NCBI GenBank assembly: GCA_001599595.1
Contig: BCHH01000007.1
Span: 306,027 to 370,026, forward strand
Direction of reading: 5' to 3'
Length of the DNA stretch: 64,000 nt
From: Beverwykella pulmonaria
Lineage: Eukaryota; Ascomycota; Dothideomycetes; Pleosporales; Melanommataceae
The notes beneath the pieces were generated by a model. The model saw only the letters and a list, made by a program, of their open reading frames with translations. It was not told the DNA's origin and searched no databases. Of the stretch, positions 22,010-32,765 are shown piece by piece. How positions within the stretch are numbered: position 1 is the stretch's first letter; the number at the start of each line of letters is the position of its first letter. The position numbers were made by a program, and so were the translations under genes.

Positions 22010-24356
22010 ATGGCAGGCTCGTCGCTGTCCTTTTCTAGCTTGGGCGACAGCCGCGAGTGCAGCCCACACATCTCGCTGGATGGCGATGGCGACGGCGACG
22101 GCGACGGCGATGGTGATACAGCCATAAGCAACAACGAAGTCCCGCAATCTGCCTTCCTGCGGCTGCCAGTCGACATCTTCAAGTGCGTTACCGACTACCT
22201 CGACCGCGATGCAGCCTGGTCCCTCATGCGTGTCTGCAAGGGCATGTCCCGTTCTGAAGCTGTCGGGGAACTCTTATATAGACAGCCCATCCAGCTGAAC
22301 GACGTCCGCGATATTCGTCTAGGCGACTGGAAATATAGGTCCATGGGACGCCACCGCTGGCTCAAGTTCCAGGCGAGCATCAATGATTCTAATAGGTGCT
22401 ACGTACAGAAGCTGGCCATGTCACACTGGAATAGTGTTGCCGACTTCCAGTGGATTCAGGCTAACCTTCCCGCGGTCACCAGCTTGGACTTGACTGCCAT
22501 CAAGGATTTTGTGTGGACGCCGGAAGAGACCTGGACCTGGAAGCAGCTGGCTGATGCCTGCCCAAAGCTGTTTGGACGTCTGGAGGAGCTGGAGGTATCC
22601 AATTGGGCTGACTTCACCGCCCACTCCCGCATTGAATATAGTTATGCATACACCGACTACAGATTCAAGCAGAGGTTCAGACTTTCGCGTCGCAGAGATG
22701 GCGGGTCTGTTGCAAAGATGATCTTTCCCGTCTGCACTCAGCTCAAGACTCTTGCAATCCGCGAGAAGAATTCAGGCTATCACACTTGGAACGAATGGAG
22801 TGTACATCAACGAGTTTGCTGCCTCGTTGATGGAATCGTAAACAACACCCCCAAAACCTTGACAAAGCTGAGGGTGCACGACTATGCTCCCTATCGTTCA
22901 CTGTTTTCTACCCAGAATGCCTCGCTATGGGAGCATCTTGCAGAAGTCGAGATTGGCTTGTGTTCGTGGATGGAAGATCGCCGCGATCGGGACATTATTG
23001 GGCCCATACCACAACGAATCACTCAAGGACATCATCAACGCGATGAAGAGGAAGCGTTTGATGACAAGACTTTCGACACCTGTGATCGCAACCACATGCA
23101 ATTGGGACAACACGTCGTCCAGGGCGTCAACACATCTTTCGAAGATTTGCTCCAAAACTTGCGCAGCATCACCAAAAAATACCCCAACGTCCGCGTCAAG
23201 CCCATTGATACTCTACGCAATATCGTGCTACATCCCTTCCTCCTTGTCAATGTCACCCAACGAAGAGGGTATACACATCCTCCCGCAGCTCTTCAAGCGC
23301 AGAATGCAATTGCATACCAAAGTGATCCCGTGTCGAGTAAGGATATACAAGAGACACTCCGCTGGCTAACGGAAATGTGCGACTGGAGACCTATCTTATC
23401 CTGGGACAATCTTTGCTCAGATGTGTTTCCGGCCAACCTGGAGCCGAATAGAACTCTCCTCCCCAAAGCAGACGCAATAGCTCGAATTCAGCACATGATT
23501 AAGACCCTGAGATCTCTCAATATCCCCATTCGAATCTCCATTGGTGATCGAACAAATACGTGTCCAAGCTCTGGCTTGGACGGCTCCCTTTACTTTGGAG
23601 ACTACAAAGCTCACGTCGGCGATGAACCCAATTGCCAGGAGATTGTTGCCCCAACCCAGGCTCGGTTCAATCTTACTCTGATCGCACCTCTTGTAGATGA
23701 GCTCACCATACAATATCCTGTCGATGTACCCGGCGTTGCGGGCTGGAGCCACCATTCTAAAAGGCCTACCGAAGAGGAGAGAATGTTGCTCACTAGGGAG
23801 ATGAAAGGATGGAGACGTAAGTCAAGCACATAGCAGTCCTGCTTATTATTCTCAGAAAACACGTGCTGACCTCATATTAGGATTCTGGGCTCGATATGCA
23901 CTTCAGTTCAAGAATCTTAAGAAGTTGACGGCAATCGTTCCTAGCGACATCTACAACGACTGGGGCAAATGTGATGGCCTAGCGAAGCTATTGCAGAATG
24001 ACCAGTGGGATATGTTGGACATCGACAATCATGGCCTAGACGATCTAGGTTTCTATAGTGGCTATTTTCCCTTAACCAGTTTCCGCTACGGTCTTGCTCG
24101 GAAGCGACCCCGCATGAAATTCGTGCAGCGTGTCTTCTTCCGACAAGACGACACCGAGCTGATTCTCAACCCTCCGAGTATGGACTTGTCGGATTTGGAA
24201 CGAGAAGAGAACGAGATTCCTGACGAAGCAATCGCGACTAATAAGGACAGGCCTCCGCATCGGTTCTGGCCTGCGAAGATACTAAAAGTAGAGAAGAGGA
24301 AGGCTGAGGATGAGGATGGGACGGAGAAGCCGGAGAAGAAGGTAAAATCGGATTGA
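22010..24356 (+). CDS. F-box protein
   Basis: Exons are 22010-23816 and 23881-24356 (64-bp intron, phase 1), giving 760 aa. Near residues 48-95 there is an F-box-like helix set (AFLRLPVDIFKCVTDYL, then AWSLMRVCKGMSRSEAV). The rest is a long region with spaced Leu and Trp, without clear LRR periodicity. An N-terminal Gly-Asp repeat (residues about 25-36) is encoded by a GATGGC/GACGGC array. The C-terminus is Lys/Glu-rich (KVEKRKAEDEDG, EKPEKKVKSD), possibly a nuclear signal. F-box proteins recruit substrates to SCF ubiquitin ligases through Skp1. The substrate is unknown. Confidence 0.8.
22081..22116 (+). repeat. Hexanucleotide array encoding Gly-Asp repeat
   Basis: GATGGCGATGGCGACGGC-type hexamers, about six units, sit inside the F-box gene and encode (GD)n. 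A possible length polymorphism. Confidence 0.7.
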
Positions 24357-25061
24357 CTATCCGACCAGGAGGCTGCTCCGCTTCAGACGGCCTTTGCAGA
24401 GTATGAGGAAGCGTACAGAGATCTTCGTCGATGGACAGACGGATGGCTTTGAATGTGTGACCATAACGGTGGATGAGAAGGCTCATTTGACGGCCGTTTG
24501 AATTGGCAACCTTGAACAGATGTTCGAATGATTAAGGATTTGGGACCTAGGTCTGGTTGATAGAATGGGTGACAAGCGTCTTGCCTCATACTACAACTTG
24601 ATGCTTGCATGGTCTTTCTCGGTAGTATGTAGAGGGGCAATAACTGGCATATTTTTGATGCCATTTTACACAGTGTATTAATTCAACAAGAACCTATCCA
24701 GCGCTTGCAATCAAAGACCTAAAGTACTTCTTCCAATGAGCATTTATAGACCTACTACTACTGGATAGCGTAGAGAGATGTGTGTGTTCTGTGTGTGTTC
24801 TGTTTCAAGGGCTATGAGTAACTAGCAAGGAGACGGAAGGAGCCGTTATGGAACGTCTTGTTACCGCTCATATAAGTTAAACATGCTCGATGAGTATTTA
24901 AGTAGTTGGATTTCTATATGCTAAACTAAGCAAGAGGGGAAAGGAACTTCTTGACAACTCTGACGCGCTCAAATTGCCACATTTGCATACAGAGAGCCGA
25001 TACATGACCTTTCGTTCCCGGGCGGGACCAGCTGCTGCAAACAGAACAGCAGGAGAACACA
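24357..25061. other. Intergenic region between convergent F-box gene and SEN34
   Basis: No gene is supported. Short tgtgtgttc repeats occur near 24780-24805. The rest looks like 3' flanks. Confidence 0.45.
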
Positions 25062-26018
25062 TCACAGCCCCGCCCACTCAATTGAGAACGCCCGGACGGG
25101 CTCCACCTTGAGTGCTCCCATGCTCTCATCCTCGGCACTCGTATCCGGGTCCTCGCCCCCAATAAGATACGCCTTCTTCACACCGGTGCCCAACCTGCCT
25201 CCTCCAACGATATCCAATAAATCGAACTCATCGTCCCAGCCCAAGCCCGTAGCGAGAAAGTGGCTGTGAAAGCGCAAAGGATCGCCTGGGTAAACGCTGT
25301 AGTGACATCCGAAGCGCAGCCCCGGCATCGAGAAGTAGCCCTTTGAATGCAGGTACCGGAACAGCGGGTAATTCTGGGCGACTTTGGGGAGCGGGAGCGT
25401 TGAATTGGGTGAAGGCGGGGTCAAGGGAGGGTAGGAAGTCGTTGGCGTGATGAATTGGGGTTCGAGCTTTGTTTCGGGGATGGCGATGAGCGTCGGTGGG
25501 ATGGATGAGGGTCCGAAGAGCGATGTGTCCGTATCAGCCTCGACGCTTGAAGGGCCTGCCTCAGGCTTTGGAGGAGTAGTCGACTCAACAGTGTCCGATT
25601 CGATGGTAGCACTTCCCTCGTGAAGAATTGGAACGAGTCCCTTTCGCCTGATGGCCTTTTCCGCCCTCTCCTCTTTCTTCTCCTTGACCATTTTCGCCCT
25701 CTCCAGCCCTTTCTGGTCCATCATCTGCAGATACGCCAGTCTATCTTCCCGACTCATCTCCAGAAAGCCCGTCCTATGGACCTCAACCTCATCCACAAGA
25801 TACGCATGTCCCTGTTCTACCAGGACCCTTGCCTCCTCCGACATGAGCTCAAGCGGGACCCCGAGGAAGACATTCTGCTGCGACAAATTCGGGATCGTGC
25901 CGATGAGGACGCCGCAGATGTTGTGCTCGCGCCGCGCATGGCTGATGGCGTCAATATCGAATAGCAGGTAGCGACCTGTAATGCAGGAAATGGGGAAAGG
26001 CTCTGCGACCGGAGCCAT
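25062..26018 (-). CDS. SEN34: tRNA-splicing endonuclease catalytic subunit Sen34
   Basis: Single exon, 318 aa. The N-terminal domain starts FPISCITGRYLLFD and includes ICGVLIGTIPNLSQQN. The C-terminal nuclease domain has the RNase triad region: Tyr in HYSVYPGDPLRF, His in HSHFLATG, and Lys in GTGVKKAYLIGG. A variable Pro/Ser/Thr-rich linker separates the two domains. Sen34 cuts the 3' splice site of intron-containing pre-tRNAs within the Sen2-Sen34-Sen15-Sen54 complex. The length fits the fungal family. Its stop is a TGA at 25062. Confidence 0.94.
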   Translation of the reverse strand: MAPVAEPFPISCITGRYLLFDIDAISHARREHNICGVLIGTIPNLSQQNVFLGVPLELMSEEARVLVEQGHAYLVDEVEVHRTGFLEMSREDRLAYLQMMDQKGLERAKMVKEKKEERAEKAIRRKGLVPILHEGSATIESDTVESTTPPKPEAGPSSVEADTDTSLFGPSSIPPTLIAIPETKLEPQFITPTTSYPPLTPPSPNSTLPLPKVAQNYPLFRYLHSKGYFSMPGLRFGCHYSVYPGDPLRFHSHFLATGLGWDDEFDLLDIVGGGRLGTGVKKAYLIGGEDPDTSAEDESMGALKVEPVRAFSIEWAGL

Positions 26019-26397
26019 ATCTGCGTCTTTTGAGGCCGGAGAGGCGTTAGCTTTGTGCCAGCAAAGATTGCGGGTGAAGCGGAAGAGAAAAGCGGTGGAT
26101 CATAGTGTGAATACAAATTTTGACTCATCATGTTGCTCCCAGAGGAGTCAGATGATTGACAGATTGAAATTGGAGATTAATCATGTAACTAGTGGGCAGA
26201 GTAGGAAGTATCTGAGAGCTTACCTTTTCACTCGTACGGGATCATGATGGAGAGACGCCGAGATGTAGAAGAGGCTATCGGGAGTGGAAGTTTTGTTTCA
26301 ATACTTAGTGCGGGCGCTAGTGACTAAGCTGATATGGCTAAGTCGCTCGGCACGTGCGCTTCCTTCACTTTTCACCTGCATCCAGACCCATTGCACA
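26019..26397. other. Divergent promoter region, SEN34 / small membrane protein
   Basis: 379 bp between opposite start codons. Nothing else is recognised. Confidence 0.4.
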
Positions 26398-26643
26398 ATG
26401 AATGTCCTGCTTCTTCTTAGTATATTGCTTTTCTTTCCATTCCTGCTCTTCCTCGGATTTCTCGCCGTTTCCTCCTGTCTCGGCGACCGTTTCCGTGCCA
26501 GAGTATCCGGCATCAGCTTCCACCCTCGGAACACATCTTTTGGCCGCAACTACGGGCGCAGTCTCGGTTCGGGCTCTGGCGCAGGAGGATGGGAGCAAAT
26601 TGAAATGGAAGATATGATGGGATCCGATTCGGAGGATGAATGA
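26398..26643 (+). CDS. Small single-pass membrane protein, unknown function
   Basis: 81 aa from the ATG at 26398. Residues 3-25 form a very hydrophobic helix (LLLLSILLFFPFLLFLGFLA), either a signal anchor or signal peptide. A basic/Gly-Ser stretch follows (RFRARV, GRSLGSGSGAGG), and the tail is acidic (EQIEMEDMMGSDSEDE). It is a plausible conserved small ER/Golgi protein, but I do not recognise it. It converges with ELP4 with only 21 bp between the stop codons. Confidence 0.6.
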   Translation: MNVLLLLSILLFFPFLLFLGFLAVSSCLGDRFRARVSGISFHPRNTSFGRNYGRSLGSGSGAGGWEQIEMEDMMGSDSEDE

Positions 26644-26664
26644 ATCGCGCAATGCTACATCGCC

Positions 26665-27916
26665 TTAAAACTCCAGCTCCTTTTTGCTCGGCATGCTCCC
26701 GCCATGACTGTGTGCCGCCTCCTCTTGAGCCTCGTGGTCCCCCTCCACTGGAGGAAGACTAAATTTTGCAATCACAAACTTCCTTCTACTCAGTATAAAC
26801 GCCAGGTCCTCGCCCAGGTCCTCTCCGCCGCCACCGCCGCCCTTTTCGTGGAACACGGGTAGCTTATGTACGGCAAGCATACCCTGCGGTCTCTCTTCAC
26901 CCTGAGTTGCAGCGCCTGATGTTGCTAGCGATTGCATGTGGTCATATGGAAACGGGGAGAGCTCGAAGACGCCATCGGAGAGGATCTCCATCCAACGGAC
27001 GAGGCCCGTGGAGCGTGGGTAGAGGGTCAGCGGAATCGTGGATATTGCGGTGAGACGGGTCGGGTATTGGCGTAGGAGGGATCGCAGTGCGTGTAGGAAC
27101 TGGAGGATCGAAGTTGGTTGCGAGCATGAGGGAGCGTATAGTGCTGGAGAGAGGAGGGATGGGATGGCGAGTCTGTGTATTGTGTTCGCCGGAGAAGAAG
27201 CGAGCTGGTGTTGTATGTTTTGAAGAATTGACGGGAATGGCGAGGACTGAGCCGTACTTGAAATGGGTATATAATTGACGGCCGTACCGACAGGCAGCGT
27301 AAGACGTTTCGCAAGATCGAATGTGTGGCAGAAGACGGCTGGCTCCTCTCCTCCGCCACCACCGTCTACCTGTGTCCCATTCGATACTGGGGAACCTACG
27401 CAACGCACAATTAGAGCCACTTCTTTTAGACCCAAAATCCTGAATTGATAGATATATACAGATTCGAGATAACGCACCTCTAGCACTCTCGAACTGTCCC
27501 AATCCCTCATACCTCCAGGCAATTTTCATTTTCTCTGCCCTCTCTTTTCCCTCTTTCTTCTCATCTTTGCCTTCAACGAGCCCTGGCAATTCTCGTCCCC
27601 AGACCTCGCCCATGCCCACAACGTGCACTCGATGTCCCTGCACCACGCCCTCTGCAGCATAGAACCTCAGCAGCGCGCCCGCGTAGTCTGTAGTCCCACT
27701 CTCCTCTACCAGAAGCGAGTTCCCGAGAGGGAGGCCTGCATGTCCCGCTAGTATCGCGTCGAGAGAGGGGGTTCCTGTGGACGTGGTGGGGCGGCCGTCG
27801 ATGGGCGAGGGGCGGATTCCGGGTGGAGTTTGATATATGGGAGATGCTGAACTAGAAAGAGAGGAGGCGTTTTCGCCTGGGCGAGAGAGAGCAATGTTTC
27901 GCTTTCGGAAAGCCAT
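26665..27916 (-). CDS. ELP4: Elongator complex subunit Elp4 (PAXNEB family)
   Basis: Minus exons are 27478-27916 and 26665-27395 (82-bp intron, phase 1), giving 389 aa. It starts MAFRKRNIALSRPG and has the Elp4 RecA-like core: GHAGLPLGNSLLVEES in place of a Walker A, then CHTFDLAKRL and LQFLHALRSLLRQYPTRL. Low-complexity Gly-rich and acidic insertions lie near residues 150-160 and 345. Elp4-Elp5-Elp6 form the hexameric ring of Elongator, needed for mcm5/ncm5 modification of wobble uridines in tRNA. The intron removes a segment containing in-frame stops. Confidence 0.93.
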
Positions 27917-29140
27917 TGTGTGAGTGAAGCTGCTCGTGATAAAGAACAACTTTGTCAATGGGACAAGTTTCTTATCGATAAGGGCACCCCACCTCAGAAA
28001 TATTCCCTACTTCAAACACTCGAATAGCAAATATTCAACATTTTAAACCCTCTTTCATACGAAAACAATTGCGACATGCAATCTACATCTTCCGGTCAAT
28101 TGTAACATCAGCGCTGCATTCTCTCTCCGTCAAGGATCTCAGCTTCCTGAACCTTCTCGATCTTTAGATCCACTTTACTCACTTTGACTGAGGAAGCATC
28201 ATTTTGATATTACCTGTGGCGATTTTGGCGGCACCCAACTGTGCGAAATTCAAGATGAAAATACAGGCTCGGTTTGAAGGTCTGATGGCTCTTTACCTAA
28301 CATCCCGCCAGATTTCCCCATTCTCGATATCACGACCACAAGACTGATGAGTTCATAACACGCCTGTGTGTCGTTTTATAGGCGTGGAGGCTACGGGAAA
28401 CCTTTTAAAAGCAGGTTTGAAGAATCAATGTCAGCACATGCTGTGCTTCTGCTTTTAGCAGAGGAGACTTCGCACTTCTACAGAAGGGTTCCGAAGTTCT
28501 CTGCTCACATCTGACCGTGACTATGACATATCCACCAAGGCAAATTCGGGTCATATCGGACGATACTAAAGAGTCTCGTGTTTGCATTTCTGTATCTGAG
28601 CCTCCACATACCCACATAGAGCGGGGTTACAACGTTACACGGACGCATGGGAAGGTTGAGACGGCCACGGCAATTTTCCTTCACCGGAATGCGCCTACCG
28701 ACCAATGAGAGGATGCCAAAAATTGTCTTGTGATTTCCACACGACGCAGATCCACTTGTACCGTGTGCCACGTCCTAAGGGTTTAACTTTTCGTGCATGC
28801 AGCCTGAGGCATGCCTGGATTTGCTTATTGGCTGGGGTGGAAGGCAAGCCGAGTGCCTTCTGCAAGGCGAACAGTTGCCTCATTGCTATCTGTTGAATGA
28901 CTTTGCAAAAGTTGGGAGACCTCATGGCAGTCTTACGATGATATAGCAGAGCCTCATTTACTCTAGGATTCCAACCTGAGCAGTTAGGCATAAAATGAGG
29001 AAGAAATCCCGAAACGGAGCCTTAACTTCCGCGAAAACTTCTCTCTATCAGCCTCAGCACTTTGTCTCACCGGTTTTCTTGGATAGACCCCACATCGGCA
29101 GGAACATTATCGCGTCCTGCATCCTTCAGCGTAGCCGAGA
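27917..29140. other. Intergenic region, ELP4 to accessory block
   Basis: The first part holds the ELP4 promoter, including CTTATCGATAAG at about 27971. From about 28400 to 29000 both strands have mid-length frames without domain signals, so I call no gene. Confidence 0.4.
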
Positions 29141-29695
29141 ATGGCGTATGTGTGGGACACTTTTGACACGTATCGCCTGAGACAATCGGACCTAGAAGGC
29201 TATCTCAGGAAGAAATTCGGGGATTGGGACTTCCTCATCCGGGTAAGTACGCCTTGGCATATCGACGGTTCGGCGATTGACATGTTAAGGTCGTCAATGG
29301 GATGTATCAGTTCTGGGTTCCCAGAAAGCTTACTGATGTACGGATTATGCTTTTGTAACCACGATGAATTGTCTGAGTCTGTTGACCAATGATACTAGAT
29401 GGAAAGAGACGCCGTTGGCGATCTACGGTTTGAAGACGTGTAAATCTTCAAAGTGTAGTGAAAGTCCCTTGTGGTCCTCACAAGAATCAAGGATGCAAGG
29501 CTGGGGTTTCAAGCATGTCTTTCATCGCATCTGTTTGCCGTCGGGGCTTACATCACGCTGCCTTCTGAAAGAAGGCTAGGGAAGGCTAAAGCCTATACGT
29601 GGTTGTTCACCGGCAGCGAGGTGGCTCACCGGGTCGTTTTTTGTATAAAAACTGTTTCCCTCCTTTTTAGCAACGAAGAACATGAAGGCGTTTAA
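29141..29695 (+). CDS. Hypothetical small protein, exon structure uncertain
   Basis: A plausible start is ATG 29141 with exons 29141-29242 and 29290-29337 joined through a 47-bp intron (GTAAGT, phase 0). Exon 3 opens at 29399 (60-bp intron 29338-29398). The peptide runs LEGYLRKKFGDWDFLIR, VVNGMYQFWVPRKLTD, MERDA and then probably LTRIKDARLGFQACLSSHLF (frame starting about 29465). The last splice could be 29414-29464. The end is unclear, at either 29695 or a stop reached by another splice. I do not recognise the family. It could be a decayed or 5' part of the CorA-like gene that starts only 28 bp further on. Confidence 0.35.
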
Positions 29696-29722
29696 GTATT
29701 TCCCCCTAATTCTGCTATAGAA

Positions 29723-31936
29723 ATGGATTCACTCGCTCAATCCTGCAAAGACTTCTTAGAGTATCCGCAAAATCTCACCTTTCATGATGCACTTAGCCAT
29801 GGCCTGAAGATGCATTTCAACAGGTTACAGAATCAAGGCGCTCGACTTTTCGACGAGTCGCGTGCTGCTGTTGACTTTTTGGACTTCAGCAGAGAAGACA
29901 AAAGTAAGATCCTGCCTTTCAAGATTGGTCAGAATACTAACGAGGCTCCCGGGCTTGGTAGATTTCCGTCCATACTGTGTTAAAAGTTTACGCGAGCTCA
30001 AGCTCCTGCTCAGGGAAGCATTAAGACCCGAAAATAGTGATCCCCAGTGTCGATTTATGTAAGGAAGCTTTCTTGAGTCAATGGCGTAATAAGACTATTA
30101 ACCGCCGTAGATTCATCCATGCACCTCACAGTCGAGCCTCGTTGAAAATTTCACACAGCATGCTTTGTTTTCTGCTTTCGTACCATCAGGTGATGTCCTC
30201 CTTTCTGGACTTTGTGCTTCCATTCGGCAAGCAAGAATATGCAAGAGATTTTCATTTTAGTGGTCTGAGAGAAGAGAGTCGTCTTGGTGCAAGGCGGAAA
30301 GGCCTCGAAATACCTCAACTAGGCCGGTCTGGGAACGAGATTCGACTTTGTTACAACCTACGATCTGTGGAACAATCCAAAGGCCAATCAGACTTGCCTT
30401 GGTCCATTCGCCAGTCGGCAATATATCACTCCTTTGACCTTGAGACTGGCAAGTCGTTGTGGATCAATGTTAAAGGCAACAAATTGATTAAAGATCGAGT
30501 CACTGAAGCGTCTGCTCTGCCGTCGTTGTCTAAAATTGAATCACTTAGCGAAGCATTCTCAGCATCTCTTGCAATGCATTTACTCGTATGCGACTGGTCA
30601 GGCGAGAATTGGCGCTGGTATATCAACGACCTCGAGGATAAACTTCAAGCTTTAACTCGGAATGCATTGGCAACTCAGGTTGACGCAGATCCCAGCCCAG
30701 TATCTGAACCAATTCCTTTCATCACGAGTCCTCGTACACGGACTGGATCTTTTCCGGCCCCATTACGAGCTTTCACAGGACAATCTACAAGAACTCCCCA
30801 ATCGAAGTCGCAACCCTTCTCGCCGATATTTCCATCACGAACAGCGACTCTCATTGATCTCCCTGAAACATCTATTGCTGCTCAGGATGATTGTTGCAAC
30901 CAGGATAAATGGGTAAACGCCGGCAAAGAATTAAGCCAGAGTTCGAGGCAGGACTTTCGTTCTTTGTACAGATCTTTTAAGAAGACATGTAGCGGTGGTC
31001 TACGCTTTTGGAAGCAAAGTCATGCACAAACCATTTCTTTAGAGGGGGCATCTAACGAGAAAATAGAACCTACGACGTCACGCCCAGGTGAGAGATTGAC
31101 ACCTCCCGAGCTCCCACTGGCAGTATCGGAGGATGTTGATCAGAAGGCTCGAGAGAATTTTACATTCAGTGATTTACAAAAAATCCAGTATATCGAAGAG
31201 AAGGCACAAGAAGCTCTTCTCGTTATTAGACTCAATGCCGAAGTTCTTGAAGAACTGAGACAACACTATCTCTATGCCAGCAAAAATGCGGACTTCCCCG
31301 AGGAGATAAATCAAAACTGTCAGACAGACCTTATAAGATTTGATAAATGCGTGCTGGGTGTGGAGAAAGATCTTTGGATGTTACAGTCGAGAACAGAGAC
31401 ATTGTTGCATTTGCTTGCAAACCGAAACAGTCTTGTAAGAATCCACATTATGCGTATTTAGATGCTTGCTGACATGACCCCACAAGTTGAACGGCATTCT
31501 CCAATACAGAAGCGTCAAAGCAAATGAGTTCTTTGCAAAGAAAGCTCAGATATCTGCAGACCATATGGAAACAATGACTATCGAAATGCACGATATTGCA
31601 CAGAAGACTAAACAGGAGACTGTCTCTATGAGAGTCATCACCTCGGTCACTCTTTTCTTCCTTCCATCAACTTTCATAGCAGTATGTGGTTACCAAACAT
31701 TGGCCATTATGCTCCTGCTAAAAGGGCCGCAGACATTCATGAGCACGGATATCCTTAAATTCGGCAATGGTAAGCAAGACTTTCAGCTAAGCGGGCTCAA
31801 GGTATATCTCGCAATTGCTTTGCCTATGACAGCGTTCACCTTTCTGGCCTGGTACATCATTTTTCGCTTAGCAAAGAAAGCAGGTGTTCCTAGCAGGGAA
31901 GATAACGACAGCTTCGTCCATTCAAACGCAGTGTGA
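29723..31936 (+). CDS. Fungal CorA-like transporter-domain membrane protein
   Basis: Exons are 29723-29903, 29962-30058, 30111-31434, 31487-31681 and 31733-31936, all phase-consistent, giving 666 aa. The N-terminal cytosolic part carries the fungal CorA-like pattern: FIHAPHSRASLK, then SHSMLCFLLSYHQVMSSFLDF, then IPQLGRSGNEIRLCYNL. A coiled stretch precedes SMRVITSVTLFFLPSTFIA (TM1) and VYLAIALPMTAFTFLAWYII (TM2). Two C-terminal helices are the CorA topology. The loop after TM1 has no GMN motif, the Mg selectivity signature. Ion transport is therefore doubtful, and the role is unknown. The last intron (51 bp) is in frame. Confidence 0.8.
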
Positions 31937-32765
31937 TTAAGAGCGTGAAGATTATTTATTCTTCAATTCCCTGCACGCTCATTCTGAGAGAGCAATGGGG
32001 ATGAAGGGAATAACGATAAGGGGCTCATCATAGCTCCTCTTGGCAACCTCCAAATCTTCAGATTTAGTCCGGGGGTTTATTTTCCCAAAAAGATCTCATT
32101 TATTATCTTTTAAAAGTGGGGCGGATTCTTAGTCGGGCAATAACATTGATCTGAGTTTTCGGGCTGTGTTCTAGTGTGGCAGGCGCAGCCCTTTGCACTG
32201 TAATCGCTTTGGTATCGTTGGTGTGGTTTCGGAAGGCAGTGTTGCGAGGCATATTCCGCCATGTTGCCCGATGCAGAAGTTGTTGCCTAAACATGAGGCT
32301 CAAATACTCTGGCATCATTGCTCTCTATCTCCTTTCCGCATTTTGCGATGTCTCCTCAGTTGCACGTTCGTCATCTAGTTTCTGCTTCAAGTCTTCATAT
32401 CTGAGCTCCAGTCTCAATATGATCTCTTCATCTCGCTCTATATGTTGCTCCCTGTGGAGAAGAAAAGCTGCACTTGGGATAGGCGTTTGTGGCTGTGCTG
32501 GTCCTTCATGTAGGTGTTCTTCTAGTTAGCCATGGTGGCTACCGGTTTTTTGGCCTGGTGCTCTCTCGTATTGCAGGCGATAGGACCTCCACAATATCTA
32601 CATATGAGTCGCACCGACCTGTTCCCTCTCCAGCCCACCGCCAGCCGAGCTGCCCACGAACACATTGCTTTCATTTTAAACAGAGATAATAGAAACTTTT
32701 TTACCTCGTTGTTTTTGCAAATGCTCTCTTATTAAGACGCAGAGGTCTTTCTGCGTCTCTTTTGA
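31937..32765. other. Intergenic region with a possible coding relic on the minus strand
   Basis: On the minus strand, 32330-32520 reads as a charged helical peptide (HREQHIERDEEIILRLELR, then YEDLKQKLDDERATEE). About 32540-32620 reads CRYCGGPIACNTREH. Stops separate the pieces and no start is clear. It may be a fragment of an old gene or transposon and is not called as a CDS. Confidence 0.3.

Noticed and set aside
28405..28991. Mid-length minus-strand frames
   Set aside because: No recognisable motif, start context or splice partners.
32176..32735. Plus-strand hydrophobic frames between the CorA-like and kinase genes
   Set aside because: Ser/Cys-rich composition typical of the complement of a charged coiled segment. 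The minus strand looks more protein-like but is broken.
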